Origin: Thermoprotei archaeon
GTDB lineage: Archaea > Thermoproteota > Thermoprotei > QMSL01
Direction: 5' to 3'
DNA: 64,000 nt
Assembly: GCA_003650925.1 (NCBI GenBank)
Contig: QMSP01000005.1
Coordinates: 1-64,000 of the forward strand
Positions 42,153 through 51,199 of the stretch are shown here, piece after piece (positions within the stretch are counted from its first letter, which is position 1; every line of letters begins with the position of its first letter). The notes beneath the pieces are model-generated. The model was not told the DNA's origin. It ran no database searches and saw nothing but the letters and a program-made list of their open reading frames with translations. The position numbers were made by a program, and so were the translations under genes.

Positions 42153-42347
42153 ATGGCTCATGTTCATAAACGTTATGAATACGACTATAAGACTGGCAAG
42201 ATAAGGCTGAAGAACAAGATATGCCCTAGATGTAGTAGGATCATGGCCTTTCATAAACATCCTGTTCCAAGATGGCATTGTGGCTACTGCAATTACACAG
42301 ACTTCCTCACTAAGTCTCCTGAGGCTGGAGGGAAAAGCTCATCATGA
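42153..42347 (+). CDS. rps27ae: Ribosomal protein eS31 (S27ae)
   Basis: A 64-residue zinc-binding small-subunit protein. Four cysteines form the zinc site in KICPRCSRIM and WHCGYCNYTDF; the body is basic. GGGGGATTA precedes the ATG. Its stop overlaps the Kae1 gene by four bases (ATGA), tying ribosome and tRNA modification genes together. No ubiquitin-like part is present, as normal for archaea. Confidence 0.95.
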   Translation: MAHVHKRYEYDYKTGKIRLKNKICPRCSRIMAFHKHPVPRWHCGYCNYTDFLTKSPEAGGKSSS

Positions 42348-43327
42348 TAGTACTAGGCATAGAGTCAACGGCACACACCTTTGGTGTGGGTATTGCTGAT
42401 GAAGAGGGAAGAATCCTGGCTAACATAAATGCCATCTATGTTCCTAGAGGTGGAGGAATCCTTCCAAGAGAGGCTGCTCGCCATCACTTCCTAGTAGCCG
42501 ATAAAGTCCTTAGAAGAGCTCTGAAGGTAGCTAATGTCAAACTCAGAGACTTGGATGCCATAGCTATTGCCTTAGGGCCAGGCATGGGCCCTTGTCTTAG
42601 AGTTGGTGCTCTCATGGCTAGAGCTCTTGCAGTAAAACTCAACAGACCTCTAGTTCCTGTCAATCATTGTGTAGCCCACATAGAGATAGCACGCCTGACG
42701 ACACAGTCTCAAGACCCTCTCGTCGTTTACATCTCTGGTGGCAACACCATAATCTCAGCCTTCGCAGAAGGCAGGTACAGGATATTTGGAGAGACCCTTG
42801 ACATAGCCCTAGGCAATTTCCTAGATACTTTGGCTAGAGAGCTAGGTCTTCCTCAGCCTGGAGTGCCTCAAGTAGAGGCATTAGCCTCCAAGGGCACTAA
42901 AATCATAGAACTGCCCTATATAGTGAAGGGACAGGACATGTCCTTCTCAGGGCTATTAACAGCAGCTTTAAGGAAGCTCAAGGAAGGGATTAGAGTAGAA
43001 GACCTATGTCTCAGTGTAGTGGAATATGCGTATGCTATGTTAGCTGAAGTAGCTGAGCGAGCTCTAGCTCATACAAGGAAGAAAGAGCTGGTACTAACAG
43101 GAGGAGTTGCAAGAAGTAAGAGGCTTCAGGAGGTGCTCAGGCAAGTTGCTGAGGAGCATGATGCTGTCTTTAAGGTGGTCCCTGATGAGTATGCAGGAGA
43201 TAATGGGGCTATGATAGCCTGGACTGGTGTTTTAGCCTTCAGACATGGAATTACCATACCTATTGAAAAGAGCTATGTGAAGCAGAGATGGAGACTTGAC
43301 GAGGTGGAGGTTCCTTGGAGATCATAA
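42344..43327 (+). CDS. kae1: tRNA N6-adenosine threonylcarbamoyltransferase Kae1 (TsaD family)
   Basis: KEOPS subunit that transfers threonylcarbamoyl to A37 of ANN-decoding tRNAs. The ASKHA fold starts LGIESTAHTFGVGIADEEG; the metal ligands are in VPVNHCVAHIEIAR (H-x3-H), with YISGGNTIISAF and VLTGGVARSKRLQEVL as nucleotide-binding parts and PDEYAGDNGAMIAW carrying the last Asp. 327 residues is normal. The gene is separate from bud32, which overlaps it by 13 bases; some archaea fuse the two. Confidence 0.96.
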   Translation: MIVLGIESTAHTFGVGIADEEGRILANINAIYVPRGGGILPREAARHHFLVADKVLRRALKVANVKLRDLDAIAIALGPGMGPCLRVGALMARALAVKLNRPLVPVNHCVAHIEIARLTTQSQDPLVVYISGGNTIISAFAEGRYRIFGETLDIALGNFLDTLARELGLPQPGVPQVEALASKGTKIIELPYIVKGQDMSFSGLLTAALRKLKEGIRVEDLCLSVVEYAYAMLAEVAERALAHTRKKELVLTGGVARSKRLQEVLRQVAEEHDAVFKVVPDEYAGDNGAMIAWTGVLAFRHGITIPIEKSYVKQRWRLDEVEVPWRS

Positions 43328-43974
43328 GGCTATGTGTAATCAGCAAAGGCGCAGAGGCAATAATATTCAAAGAGCTATGGTATGGCATCATGGTCGTTAG
43401 GAAAGTTAGGATTCCCAAGAAATATCGAAGCCCCATGCTGGACCTCGTACTTAGGCGCCAGAGGACATCATTAGAGGCAAAGCTCTTAATAGAAGCTAAA
43501 TCGCTAGGAGTTCCTGTTCCTACTGTCTTTGAAGTCGACTTAGATAACACCTATATACTAATGGAATTCATTGAAGGCATGAGACTGAGAGACTTCATCC
43601 CCAAGATGCCCCTTGATGAGCGAATCAAGTCTTTTACACAAGTGGGTAACAGCGTAGGTAGACTTCATGCTCATGGGATAGTACATGGTGACCTCACAAC
43701 ATCTAACATGATACTGACATCCTCAGGCAACGTCTACCTAATAGACTTTGGCCTAGGGATGTTCTCTAGTGAACTTGAAGATAGAGGAGTTGACATACAT
43801 CTGATGCTGAGAGCGCTTGAGAGCACGCATGCCGCCTACGTTGAAGAGTGCTTTAAGGCCTTTTTAAAAGGCTATGAGTCAGTCATGGGAGTTAAGGAAA
43901 CTAGAAAGATCCTCAATAAGGTCAAGGAGATAAGGTCGAGGGGTCGTTATGTATCTGAAAGACGAGTCAGATAG
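43315..43974 (+). CDS. bud32: KEOPS kinase/ATPase Bud32
   Basis: Small RIO-like kinase of 219 residues that supports Kae1 in the KEOPS complex. The nucleotide-binding region AEAIIFKELWYGIMVVRKVR has the Lys; IPKKYRSPMLDLVLRRQRT is the Bud32 signature; HGDLTTSNMIL is the catalytic loop and YLIDFGLGM the DFG motif. It overlaps kae1 upstream and the XTP phosphatase gene downstream by 26 bases. Confidence 0.95.
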   Translation: MEIIRLCVISKGAEAIIFKELWYGIMVVRKVRIPKKYRSPMLDLVLRRQRTSLEAKLLIEAKSLGVPVPTVFEVDLDNTYILMEFIEGMRLRDFIPKMPLDERIKSFTQVGNSVGRLHAHGIVHGDLTTSNMILTSSGNVYLIDFGLGMFSSELEDRGVDIHLMLRALESTHAAYVEECFKAFLKGYESVMGVKETRKILNKVKEIRSRGRYVSERRVR

Positions 43975-44545
43975 GATTATCGTGAATCTGGTCACAGGCA
44001 ATCCACATAAGGTAAAGGAAGCCTCCATATCTCTAAGAGAGTTCAATATCGAAGTAAGAATGCTTAAAGTAAGGAAGGTTGAAATACAGTCTGATAATCT
44101 AGCCAACATAGCCTCCTTCGCCGCACTCGAAGCAGCTAAGGAAGTAGGCATGCCTGTTGTAGTAGAGGATGCAGGCCTGTTCATAGAGGCTTTAAATGGC
44201 TTTCCAGGTCCCTATTCGTCCTATGTATACAAGACCATAGGTGTCCAAGGCATTTTAAAACTTCTGGACGGTATCAATCAGAGAAATGCCTATTTCCTTA
44301 GCGTGGTGGCTTATGCTACTCCTCAAGGCAGATGCTTTACGTTTGAGGGAAGAGTGTATGGGGTCATATCTAAGGAGCCGCGAGGCTCAGGAGGTTTTGG
44401 CTTTGATCCTATCTTTATACCAAATGAAGGTGATGGAAGAACCTTTGCTGAAATGACTACCGAAGAGAAATGTGCCCTTTCACATAGAGGGAAAGCTTTT
44501 AGAAAGTTCGGAGCATGGTTAGTTAGGCGTGGTGTTACCAGATGA
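43949..44545 (+). CDS. rdgB: XTP/dITP diphosphatase (RdgB/HAM1)
   Basis: House-cleaning enzyme hydrolysing non-canonical purine triphosphates. Motifs: [16 protein letters not shown] (phosphate-binding TSNxxK-like), [23 protein letters not shown], and [28 protein letters not shown] is the C-terminal signature with SHR. 198 residues, with eight more at the N terminus than many homologues. It ends in the four-base overlap ATGA with uS15. Confidence 0.95.
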   Translation: MYLKDESDRIIVNLVTGNPHKVKEASISLREFNIEVRMLKVRKVEIQSDNLANIASFAALEAAKEVGMPVVVEDAGLFIEALNGFPGPYSSYVYKTIGVQGILKLLDGINQRNAYFLSVVAYATPQGRCFTFEGRVYGVISKEPRGSGGFGFDPIFIPNEGDGRTFAEMTTEEKCALSHRGKAFRKFGAWLVRRGVTR

Positions 44546-44988
44546 GGAAGAGAAAGAAAAAGGGTAAATCACACTCAACAAGACCTGCACGAGAAGGTCC
44601 TCCTTCATGGATCAAGTACAGTCCTGAAGAGGTCGAGAACCTAGTGTGTGAGCTCGCCAGAAGAGGTTATGGTCCTTCAATGATAGGCATCATATTGAGG
44701 GATCAATACGGTATACCACTGGTGAAGCAGATAACTGGCAAGAAGATCTGCCAGATATTAGAGGAACATGGCTTAGCTCCTGATATTCCCGAGGACCTCT
44801 CCAACCTCATAAAAAGAGCTGCCAGGCTAAGAAGACATCTGGAGGAGCATCCTAAAGACTACCACTCCAAAAGAGGACTTCAGCTCATAGAATCCAAGAT
44901 TCACAGACTGGTCAAGTATTATAAGCGTGTAGGCAGACTACCGAAGGACTGGGATTATAGAAGCCTAATAACACAGCTCTCAGTGTGA
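44542..44988 (+). CDS. rps15: Ribosomal protein uS15
   Basis: A 148-residue archaeal/eukaryotic type uS15. The archaeal N-terminal extension ([20 protein letters not shown] and [13 protein letters not shown]) precedes the four-helix core with the rRNA-binding [32 protein letters not shown]. Start ATG overlaps the rdgB stop. About 118 bases with no gene follow, with a TATA-like site near 45085. Confidence 0.96.
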   Translation: MRKRKKKGKSHSTRPAREGPPSWIKYSPEEVENLVCELARRGYGPSMIGIILRDQYGIPLVKQITGKKICQILEEHGLAPDIPEDLSNLIKRAARLRRHLEEHPKDYHSKRGLQLIESKIHRLVKYYKRVGRLPKDWDYRSLITQLSV

Positions 44989-45106
44989 GACACCATAGGC
45001 TACTTAAAGCCATTAAGTCTCTCAAATGAAGCCTACTCTAGAGCGACGAGATAATGAGGGGCAATGTATAAGCTGGAGTCAGCACTTATTTTCAAAGTGA
45101 AGGGCA

Positions 45107-46531
45107 ATGAAATCCAACGTCAGCTCTCTGATGCGAAATATAGATGAGGCTGTGAGTTATCTACTCGACATGATAAGAGAAGGTCGCCCCATACTCGTTA
45201 TCTCTCACTATGATGCTGATGGCCTTGCTGCAGCTGCCATAATGGTTAAAGTCCTGAGTGATCTAGAAGCCCCATTCCATCTGAAAATATGGCATCAAGT
45301 CGATGACATAGGCTTAGAAAGTATATCCAGTTTGGAGGGATATGGAAATGTGATATTTCTTGACATGGGGAGTGGCTGTAAGAGTTCAATAGTGAGGAAG
45401 CTTAAGAACTGGCACATCTTAATAGTCGACCACCATGAGCCAGAGGATGTAGAGGTAGAGGGGGATGTAGTTGAAGTGAATCCTCATCGGCATGGCATAG
45501 ATGGAGGGATTGAAATAAGCAGCTCTGGCCTCATCTATCTAGTAGCTAAAAGGCTTGACTCAAGATATATACGTCTCTCTCATCTAGCCATAGTAGGAGC
45601 TTTGGCTGATAGGCAGGATAAAGGAGATAAACACAGCCTTATAGGGTTGAATAGATTTATAGTAGAGGAAGCTGTGCAAAGCGGCATAGTAAAGGAAGAG
45701 CTGAGCCTCAGACTATATGGGCTTCGAAGTAAACCTCTTGTTAAGTGTCTTGAGCAGAGCATAGATCCGTATCTTCCAGGCCTCACTGGCAATGAGATAG
45801 CTTGCTATAGATTTTTGAAGAGAATAGGCATAGAGCCTGAGGTGAATGGAAAGCTCAGGATGTTCTCATCTCTTAGTAAGGATGAGGTCAAACTATTGGT
45901 TACAAGCCTGATCAAGTACCTCATAGACTTGGGCTTTCCAAGCAAGGTAGCTGAGGACATCATAGGATATGCATATTTGATCAACATCACTTCCTCCTCA
46001 TCTCCACTCCATGACGCCCGAGAGTTCGCCTCCTTGGTCAATGCTTGTGGTAGGCTTGGGAAGTATGGGCTTGCAATAGCGCTCTGTCTTGGGGATAAGG
46101 AAGCTCTTGAGGAGGCAATCAAGGCATCCAATGAGTATAGGAGCAAACTCGCTAGGTATCTTAACAAGGTCTACAGAGGTGATATAGTCCGTGACGAAGG
46201 CCTGTTCTATTGCATAGAGGGCGATAAAGCGGGTATAGAGGAGAAGATAATTGGAGCAATAGCCTCCATAGTCTCCTCCTCTAAGCTGCTCCCTGATGAT
46301 AAGCCTGTTGTGGCTCTCGCACTATCAAGGAAAGGCTACTTAAAGGTCTCAGCGAGGCGAGGATCACGCAATGATATAGACCTAAATGATATCATGAAAA
46401 AAGCCGCTGAGGCTGTTGGAGGAGTGGGAGGAGGTCATCAAGCAGCAGCAGGAGCACTAATCCCTGCCTACGCTAAAGAAGACTTCATAAAGCAAGTCAA
46501 GCTGCTTATGAGAGGTTATCGACATGGATGA
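45107..46531 (+). CDS. DHH-family phosphoesterase, archaeal RecJ-like (GAN-type)
   Basis: A 474-residue DHH-DHHA1 nuclease related to RecJ and Cdc45. Motifs are VISHYDADGLAAAAIMV (motif I), IVDHHEPED (motif III, DHH) and GGVGGGHQAAAGALIP (DHHA1). Motif II is FLDMGSG. Archaeal members act as single-strand exonucleases bound to GINS at the replication fork or in RNA turnover. Located between uS15 and eS1 as in other Thermoproteota. Ends in an 8-base overlap with a small Pcc1-like gene. Confidence 0.92.
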   Translation: MKSNVSSLMRNIDEAVSYLLDMIREGRPILVISHYDADGLAAAAIMVKVLSDLEAPFHLKIWHQVDDIGLESISSLEGYGNVIFLDMGSGCKSSIVRKLKNWHILIVDHHEPEDVEVEGDVVEVNPHRHGIDGGIEISSSGLIYLVAKRLDSRYIRLSHLAIVGALADRQDKGDKHSLIGLNRFIVEEAVQSGIVKEELSLRLYGLRSKPLVKCLEQSIDPYLPGLTGNEIACYRFLKRIGIEPEVNGKLRMFSSLSKDEVKLLVTSLIKYLIDLGFPSKVAEDIIGYAYLINITSSSSPLHDAREFASLVNACGRLGKYGLAIALCLGDKEALEEAIKASNEYRSKLARYLNKVYRGDIVRDEGLFYCIEGDKAGIEEKIIGAIASIVSSSKLLPDDKPVVALALSRKGYLKVSARRGSRNDIDLNDIMKKAAEAVGGVGGGHQAAAGALIPAYAKEDFIKQVKLLMRGYRHG

Positions 46532-46769
46532 GCTTACTCTGACCATAAAGGTGAAGATAAAGGATCATGAACGGTGTAGAAAGCTTGTGAAATACCTTGA
46601 AGACGCTATTGTATCCAGCGACCTACTCAAGATCGGCATCCATGAAGATAAGAACTTCATCAACATAGTGATTAGGGGCAAGGGGAACGATATCTCAATG
46701 AAGATCGCAGATGTAGTGGATGTTGTAATGGAAATCATATCCTCCTTCGTGAAGGCTAGAAAGAGTTAA
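46524..46769 (+). CDS. Small Pcc1-like protein
   Basis: An 81-residue alpha/beta protein (LTLTIKVKIKDHERCRKLVKYLEDAI...FINIVIRGKGNDISMKIADVVDVVMEII). The beta-beta-alpha arrangement and size fit the Pcc1/CTAG family, the dimerising KEOPS subunit, and genes annotated this way are common between RecJ-like and eS1 genes in crenarchaea. Sequence similarity is weak, so this is a tentative call. A second and better Pcc1 candidate is at 51200-51448. Confidence 0.55.
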   Translation: MDELTLTIKVKIKDHERCRKLVKYLEDAIVSSDLLKIGIHEDKNFINIVIRGKGNDISMKIADVVDVVMEIISSFVKARKS

Positions 46770-46807
46770 ATTATTCCTTATAATGCTAAGTAACGTCGGT
46801 GTAGCCT

Positions 46808-47446
46808 ATGCCTCGTAGGCCTAGTGCAAGGGATAAATGGAGCAGAAAGCAATGGTTCACTGTATATGCTCCTCCTGCATTTAACTTTAGGGAAATAGCT
46901 CATGTTCCAGCTGATGAACCTAAGAAGCTCCTTAATCGCGTTGTAGAGACCACACTCTATGACCTAACAGGAGATATATCTCTTCTTCACGTCAAGCTTA
47001 GGTTTCAAATTGTACACGTAGTGGACAGTAAAGCTTTTACTCAATTCAAGGGGCATGAGCTAGCGCGCGATTACATTCGTAGTATAGTTAGAAGAGGGAG
47101 CACCAAGGTCGATGGACACTTTGACGTGGAGACTAAAGATGGAGCATACATGCGAGTGACAGCCATGGCTCTTACCATGAAGAGGTGCAAGTCATCTCAG
47201 GAGAAGGCCATTCGAAGGATAATGAATGAAGTTATATCATCAAAGGCTAAAGTCCTTGACTTTGATGCCTTTATACAAGAAGCTGTGCTTGGCAAGATAG
47301 CCTCTGAGATATTCAATAATGCCAAGAAGATATACCCTCTTAGGAAAACTGAGATCGTGAAGATCAAGGTTCTCAAGATGCCTTCAGTGGACTTTGAGGC
47401 CATTGCCAAGGAGATATTGAGCTCTGCTACAGCTACAACGGGGTGA
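46808..47446 (+). CDS. rps3ae: Ribosomal protein eS1 (S3ae)
   Basis: A 212-residue small-subunit protein. Starts with a basic stretch PSARDKWSRKQWFTVYAPPAFN, then KLRFQIVHVVDSKAFTQFKGHELARDYIRSIVRRG, which is the eS1 signature, and ends in the EIVKIKVLKMP strand. A TATA-like TTAAATTATT near 46767 may drive it separately. The radical SAM gene follows about 70-110 bases later. Confidence 0.95.
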   Translation: MPRRPSARDKWSRKQWFTVYAPPAFNFREIAHVPADEPKKLLNRVVETTLYDLTGDISLLHVKLRFQIVHVVDSKAFTQFKGHELARDYIRSIVRRGSTKVDGHFDVETKDGAYMRVTAMALTMKRCKSSQEKAIRRIMNEVISSKAKVLDFDAFIQEAVLGKIASEIFNNAKKIYPLRKTEIVKIKVLKMPSVDFEAIAKEILSSATATTG

Positions 47447-47515
47447 AAATAATTTTTCAGAAGGATCTCCATAAAAGAACTTAATGTAATAAGAAAGAGT
47501 TACCATAGGTCAAGA

Positions 47516-49045
47516 CTGCGAGTAGCACTCTGCTACCCCAGCAGCTACAGAGTCGGCATGTGCTCACTTGCAGTACACCTGCTCTATCATCTCCTTAACC
47601 TACACCCTGAGGTGCTTTGTGAGCGCTTCTTCTATCAAGGAGCTGGACTTGAGCCTCGCTCGATAGAATCGAATCGCTCCTTGAAGGAGTTCGACATCAT
47701 AATGTTCACTATATCTTATGAGAATGACTATGCAAACGCTGTTAGAATGCTCATTGATGCTGGAATCAAGCCTTTGGCTATGGATAGAAAGAACAAAGAT
47801 CCTATCATAATTTCAGGAGGAATCATAGTCTCAGCCAATCCTCTCCCCTTAAAGGAAGTCTTCGATGCATTTGCTATAGGTGAGGCTGAAGTTCTCTTGC
47901 CAAGAATAATTGAATCTCTACTCAACTCAGCCTTTCCTTTAAACAAAGACCGGGAGCTAGCCAAGAGTATACTTGCTGAGATAGAAGGAATGTACGTGCC
48001 GGACATGACTCAGAAAGTGAGGAGAGTCTTTGTCAGAAGCCTGGATGAAGCGCCCTATCCCTCCTCTCAGATAGTGGTTGAAGAAGCTCCTGAGGACTAT
48101 ATGCCAATATTCGGCAGAACATTTTTACTTGAAACCTCAAGGGGATGTCCCTATGCATGTAGATTTTGTCTTCTCAGCTACGTGACTAGGCCTTACAGAA
48201 AGAGGAGCCTTAAGAGAATACTGAGATTAGTAGATGAAGGACTTCTCCGAACCAGATCAAGGAAGATATCTATCATATCCTCTGCACCAGAGCCTGACCT
48301 TGAAGAGATCCTGTCTTATTGTGTTGAAAGAAATCTCGAAGTATCTCTTCCCTCCATAAGGATCGATAAAATGGACACGGAGCTGGCTGCCCTTATGAAG
48401 AGAGCTGGTCAAAGAACCCTCACGATAGCTCCTGAAGTGGCTGATGAGAGATTAATGGAGATTATAAACAAGGAGATAGACCTTGCTGAGGTCATGAATA
48501 ACCTGAGGATAGCCTATGAGGCAGGATTTGATCAGGTAAAGCTGTACTTCATGATAGGACTTCCTGGAGAGCGCTTAGAACATATGGACAAGATAGGAAC
48601 ACTTGTGCGAAGGATAGCTGAGCTAGGCTTCAAAAAGCCTAGGGCCATAAGGCTCTCAATAAACCCTCTTATTCCCAAGCCCCATACCCCCTTCCAATGG
48701 CTTCCTATGTGTCGACTTGATAGTATAAGGCTCAGATTGAAGCGTCTAATGCACTCATTAAAAGGAATGCCACAGGTTGATCTTGAGTTCCTAGACCCTC
48801 GCTGGGCAAGAATTCAAGCAATCCTCTCTAGAGGAGATGAGCGTCTTTCTCCTCTACTAATCGAAGTAGCCAGAATGGGGCCATCTCTCTCAGCTTGGAA
48901 TACCGTGCTCAGAAGAAGTGGTCTTCTCGAGGAGTATTGTAGAGAACTAAGTCCAGATGAAGAACTTCCATGGGACTTCATAGATGTAGGTATTTCAAAG
49001 TCCATATTGAGGAGGGAATATGATAAAGTGTTGTCACTCCTCTGA
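47516..49045 (+). CDS. Radical SAM protein with N-terminal B12-binding-like domain
   Basis: About 509 residues. The radical SAM cluster is in LETSRGCPYACRFCLLS (C-x3-C-x2-C, about residue 213). The N-terminal 150 residues look like a cobalamin-binding fold without the His motif (VALCYPSSYRVGMCSLAVHLLYHLLN, then MFTISYENDY and IISGGIIVSANPLPL). Similar archaeal proteins are methylthiotransferase or oxidoreductase-like of unknown substrate. The first ATG (47558) would remove the first beta strand, VALCYPSSYRVG, which is conserved; the frame is open upstream to 47453 but has no ATG, GTG or TTG. CTG 47516 with AGGT 5 bases ahead gives MRVALCYPSS and is my best guess. A second possibility is a spliced start. 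It overlaps a convergent gene by 12 bases. Confidence 0.8.
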   Translation: MRVALCYPSSYRVGMCSLAVHLLYHLLNLHPEVLCERFFYQGAGLEPRSIESNRSLKEFDIIMFTISYENDYANAVRMLIDAGIKPLAMDRKNKDPIIISGGIIVSANPLPLKEVFDAFAIGEAEVLLPRIIESLLNSAFPLNKDRELAKSILAEIEGMYVPDMTQKVRRVFVRSLDEAPYPSSQIVVEEAPEDYMPIFGRTFLLETSRGCPYACRFCLLSYVTRPYRKRSLKRILRLVDEGLLRTRSRKISIISSAPEPDLEEILSYCVERNLEVSLPSIRIDKMDTELAALMKRAGQRTLTIAPEVADERLMEIINKEIDLAEVMNNLRIAYEAGFDQVKLYFMIGLPGERLEHMDKIGTLVRRIAELGFKKPRAIRLSINPLIPKPHTPFQWLPMCRLDSIRLRLKRLMHSLKGMPQVDLEFLDPRWARIQAILSRGDERLSPLLIEVARMGPSLSAWNTVLRRSGLLEEYCRELSPDEELPWDFIDVGISKSILRREYDKVLSLL

Positions 49046-49414
49046 GCTCTCGACCTGCTCTCTAATGTAGCGAACTTTGCTCCTCCTATAATATTTCCTG
49101 AAGTAGTATCCATATGGCTTATATTCTCCAAAACTCCTTAGACCCTTCTCTCTTAACTGTCTCCTCAGGCTCTCTGCGTATTCATGGCTTATCTCACCTC
49201 TCCTCTCCATGTAATCTATTATCTCCTCAGCCTCTTTTTCAGTTCTACATCTTCTGATGAAGGATATGACATCTGGATTCCTTAGCTCATCATACTCCTC
49301 ACTTCTATTGCTCCATCTGACTCCACCTATTGGAAAGGTCATGACTCCATCCTCTATCTCCTTAGCCAGGTGGGGGAACAGCTTCTTAAATGTCTCCTTA
49401 TCGAATTCAACCAT
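49034..49414 (-). CDS. DUF2095-type conserved archaeal protein
   Basis: A 126-residue, highly charged protein (KLFPHLAKEIEDGVMTFPIGGVRW, then NPDVISFIRRCRTEKEAEEIIDYMERRGEISHEYAESLRRQL and YKPYGYYFRKYYR). It matches what I recall of the DUF2095 family, found only in archaea and of unknown function. As the last gene of the exosome-proteasome superoperon it is probably linked to RNA metabolism. Convergent overlap of 12 bases with the radical SAM gene. Confidence 0.75.
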   Translation of the reverse strand: MVEFDKETFKKLFPHLAKEIEDGVMTFPIGGVRWSNRSEEYDELRNPDVISFIRRCRTEKEAEEIIDYMERRGEISHEYAESLRRQLREKGLRSFGEYKPYGYYFRKYYRRSKVRYIREQVESSEE

Positions 49415-49425
49415 GTCCTATCCCA

Positions 49426-50487
49426 TTAAACATACTCTTTAAGCCTAGTCTTAAGTTTATCCTCTAACACCTTCATCAACACCTTCAGGACTTCCTCTCT
49501 ACTACCTCTCACGTTTAGCCCAGCAGCTAAATCATGGCCTCCTCCTCCACCACCGACTATCTTACCTATCTCCATCATGACATCCTTCCCAAGGCTTGTT
49601 CCCGTAACCTCAAGGAATCTTGGAGAAGCCCTTGCGCATATTCTTACATCCTCACCTTTTCCGCCTATGACCAGAGCTAGGTCTGCACCCAGCTCTATCA
49701 GCGCTCTAGCTGCTGATGCCTCGAATGCACTTACTTGGGATATACAAATCAAGAGATCTTCCCCATCCTTGCTCACTCTATAAAGCTTCAGCCTTTGAGC
49801 AGCTTTAAGTCTAGCTATCCTCTCGGATATGCTCACCTCTCTTCTAAACAGCCTATTCACCTTGTTGTAATCAGCTCCTCTCTCGAGAAGATGCTTCATA
49901 ACCTCTAGAACTTCGATGTCTAGGATATTGAGATGCCTTGTATCATGTAGTATAGCAGCCATAAGCGCCTCAGCCTCCTCCTTGGATAGCTCCACGCCTA
50001 TCCACATAGCTATCCTGTGCACTATTATGGCTGTCGCCTTAGAGGTGGGCTCTATCAGGTTTAGAAATGATAGCCTCATGGTTCTCTCATGTGGCTCATG
50101 ATGATCCACTATGAAGATCTTTCCTCTGAACTTACTCTCTATAAGATCCTTAGCCTCATGGCCTAACTGCTCTAGAGTAGACACATCCACAAGCCCTAGT
50201 ACATCACACATCATCAACTCTTCTATGCCTTCCACTAGAGGCTCTTCTCCATAGATGGCCTCATACATTCTTCTCGCAAGGCTGCTCACTCCCGCAGGAG
50301 CCAAGATGAGGATTTCACAGCTAAGTTTTCTGCCTAAAATTCTCTTCAAAACCTCTGCGCTCAAGAGGGAGTCTGGGTCTGCGTTATGATGACATACTAG
50401 TCCAAGTCTCTGTACTTCTTTAAGCTTCCTCAATAGTTCTCCACAGGCTTGTCTGAAATCCCCATTTTTCAAGCAATTCTCTCGCAT
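49426..50487 (-). CDS. DHH-family phosphoesterase (NrnA-like, nanoRNase/phosphatase)
   Basis: A 353-residue DHH-DHHA1 protein of the short NrnA type. Motif I is LVCHHNADPDSLLSAEVL, motif II LVDVSTLEQL, motif III IVDHHEPHE, then AAILHDTRHLNI, and the DHHA1 GGGGGGHDLAAGLNV. Such enzymes degrade short oligonucleotides or dephosphorylate pAp; in the exosome operon a role in finishing RNA degradation products is reasonable. The start overlaps the DUF3194 gene by about 68 bases; a later internal start is possible (for example near LVCHH). Confidence 0.9.
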   Translation of the reverse strand: MRENCLKNGDFRQACGELLRKLKEVQRLGLVCHHNADPDSLLSAEVLKRILGRKLSCEILILAPAGVSSLARRMYEAIYGEEPLVEGIEELMMCDVLGLVDVSTLEQLGHEAKDLIESKFRGKIFIVDHHEPHERTMRLSFLNLIEPTSKATAIIVHRIAMWIGVELSKEEAEALMAAILHDTRHLNILDIEVLEVMKHLLERGADYNKVNRLFRREVSISERIARLKAAQRLKLYRVSKDGEDLLICISQVSAFEASAARALIELGADLALVIGGKGEDVRICARASPRFLEVTGTSLGKDVMMEIGKIVGGGGGGHDLAAGLNVRGSREEVLKVLMKVLEDKLKTRLKEYV

Positions 50488-50752
50488 ATACTACACCTTC
50501 CTCTATAGCGTTATGCGATATCTCGTCCAAGTCCTTCTTTATGAAGGGAGAGGCTTCAATCCTTACCTCCAAGGCCAGCATCACTAACCCTTTATCGTTA
50601 GGTCCCTCAGCTTCAACTCTGACTTCCACGCTGTATAGTTCCTTCTCCCCTATGTATGCTAGCGCTACATCAGTTATTCTCTCAGCTATTCTCTCGCATA
50701 GTCGGTTCTTCACATCATCACTCAGAGTCCCCTTAAGGATCTTGAAATTCAA
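50420..50752 (-). CDS. DUF3194-type small archaeal protein
   Basis: 110 residues with a beta-rich middle (YSVEVRVEAEGPNDKGLVMLALEVRIEASPF) between helices. In many Thermoproteota a DUF3194 gene lies between prefoldin beta and the DHH gene, and this fits in size and position; function unknown. The start is TTG, overlapping the prefoldin stop (TTGA). Its C terminus overlaps the next gene by about 68 bases, so one of the two starts may be shorter. Confidence 0.7.
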   Translation of the reverse strand: MNFKILKGTLSDDVKNRLCERIAERITDVALAYIGEKELYSVEVRVEAEGPNDKGLVMLALEVRIEASPFIKKDLDEISHNAIEEGVVYARELLEKWGFQTSLWRTIEEA

Positions 50753-51132
50753 CTCTTCTCAGCAACACTCCCTCCTCCTTGGAGCTTGCTCATTTCCTCG
50801 GAAACTCTCTTCCTAAGCTCCTCAAGCTGTCTTCTTAGCAGGCTTTCTTGCCTTTGAAGTGTTTTTATGTGAAGCTCTACAGTTTCTTTCCTCTCATTGA
50901 GCTCTGAGAGCGCCTTATCTCTCTCAACTCTGAACAGCAAATTGCTTACACTCTTATATACCACAGCGCCTTGAGGCAGTTTACTTATCTCGTCTATTGC
51001 ATGCTCAATTTCCCTTAGCTCAGCTTCCCATTGCTGCCTTCTCGTGACTACGTTGATGAGCATTTGCTCTATCTGAGCCAGTCTCGCCAACTGCTGACGT
51101 ATGTGAGGAGGTATCTGCTCTATTGAAGACAT
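50749..51132 (-). CDS. pfdB: Prefoldin beta subunit
   Basis: A 127-residue coiled-coil chaperone subunit. Two long helices (IRQQLARLAQIEQMLINVVTRRQQWEAEL and LSELNERKETVELHIKTLQRQESLLRRQLEELRKRV) flank the beta hairpin AVYKSVSNLLFRVE. Forms the hexamer with the alpha subunit and hands unfolded proteins to the thermosome. Known position within the archaeal exosome superoperon. Confidence 0.93.
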   Translation of the reverse strand: MSSIEQIPPHIRQQLARLAQIEQMLINVVTRRQQWEAELREIEHAIDEISKLPQGAVVYKSVSNLLFRVERDKALSELNERKETVELHIKTLQRQESLLRRQLEELRKRVSEEMSKLQGGGSVAEKS

Positions 51133-51199
51133 GACTTCCTCCCACAGTCTAAAATCCTAGTGTAGAAAGCTAATAATTATTCGTATTTCTCATCATCTC

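Noticed and set aside
44989-45106. Gap between uS15 and RecJ-like genes examined for tRNA or small RNA
   Set aside because: No tRNA arms or boxes can be built; only a TATA-like stretch is seen.
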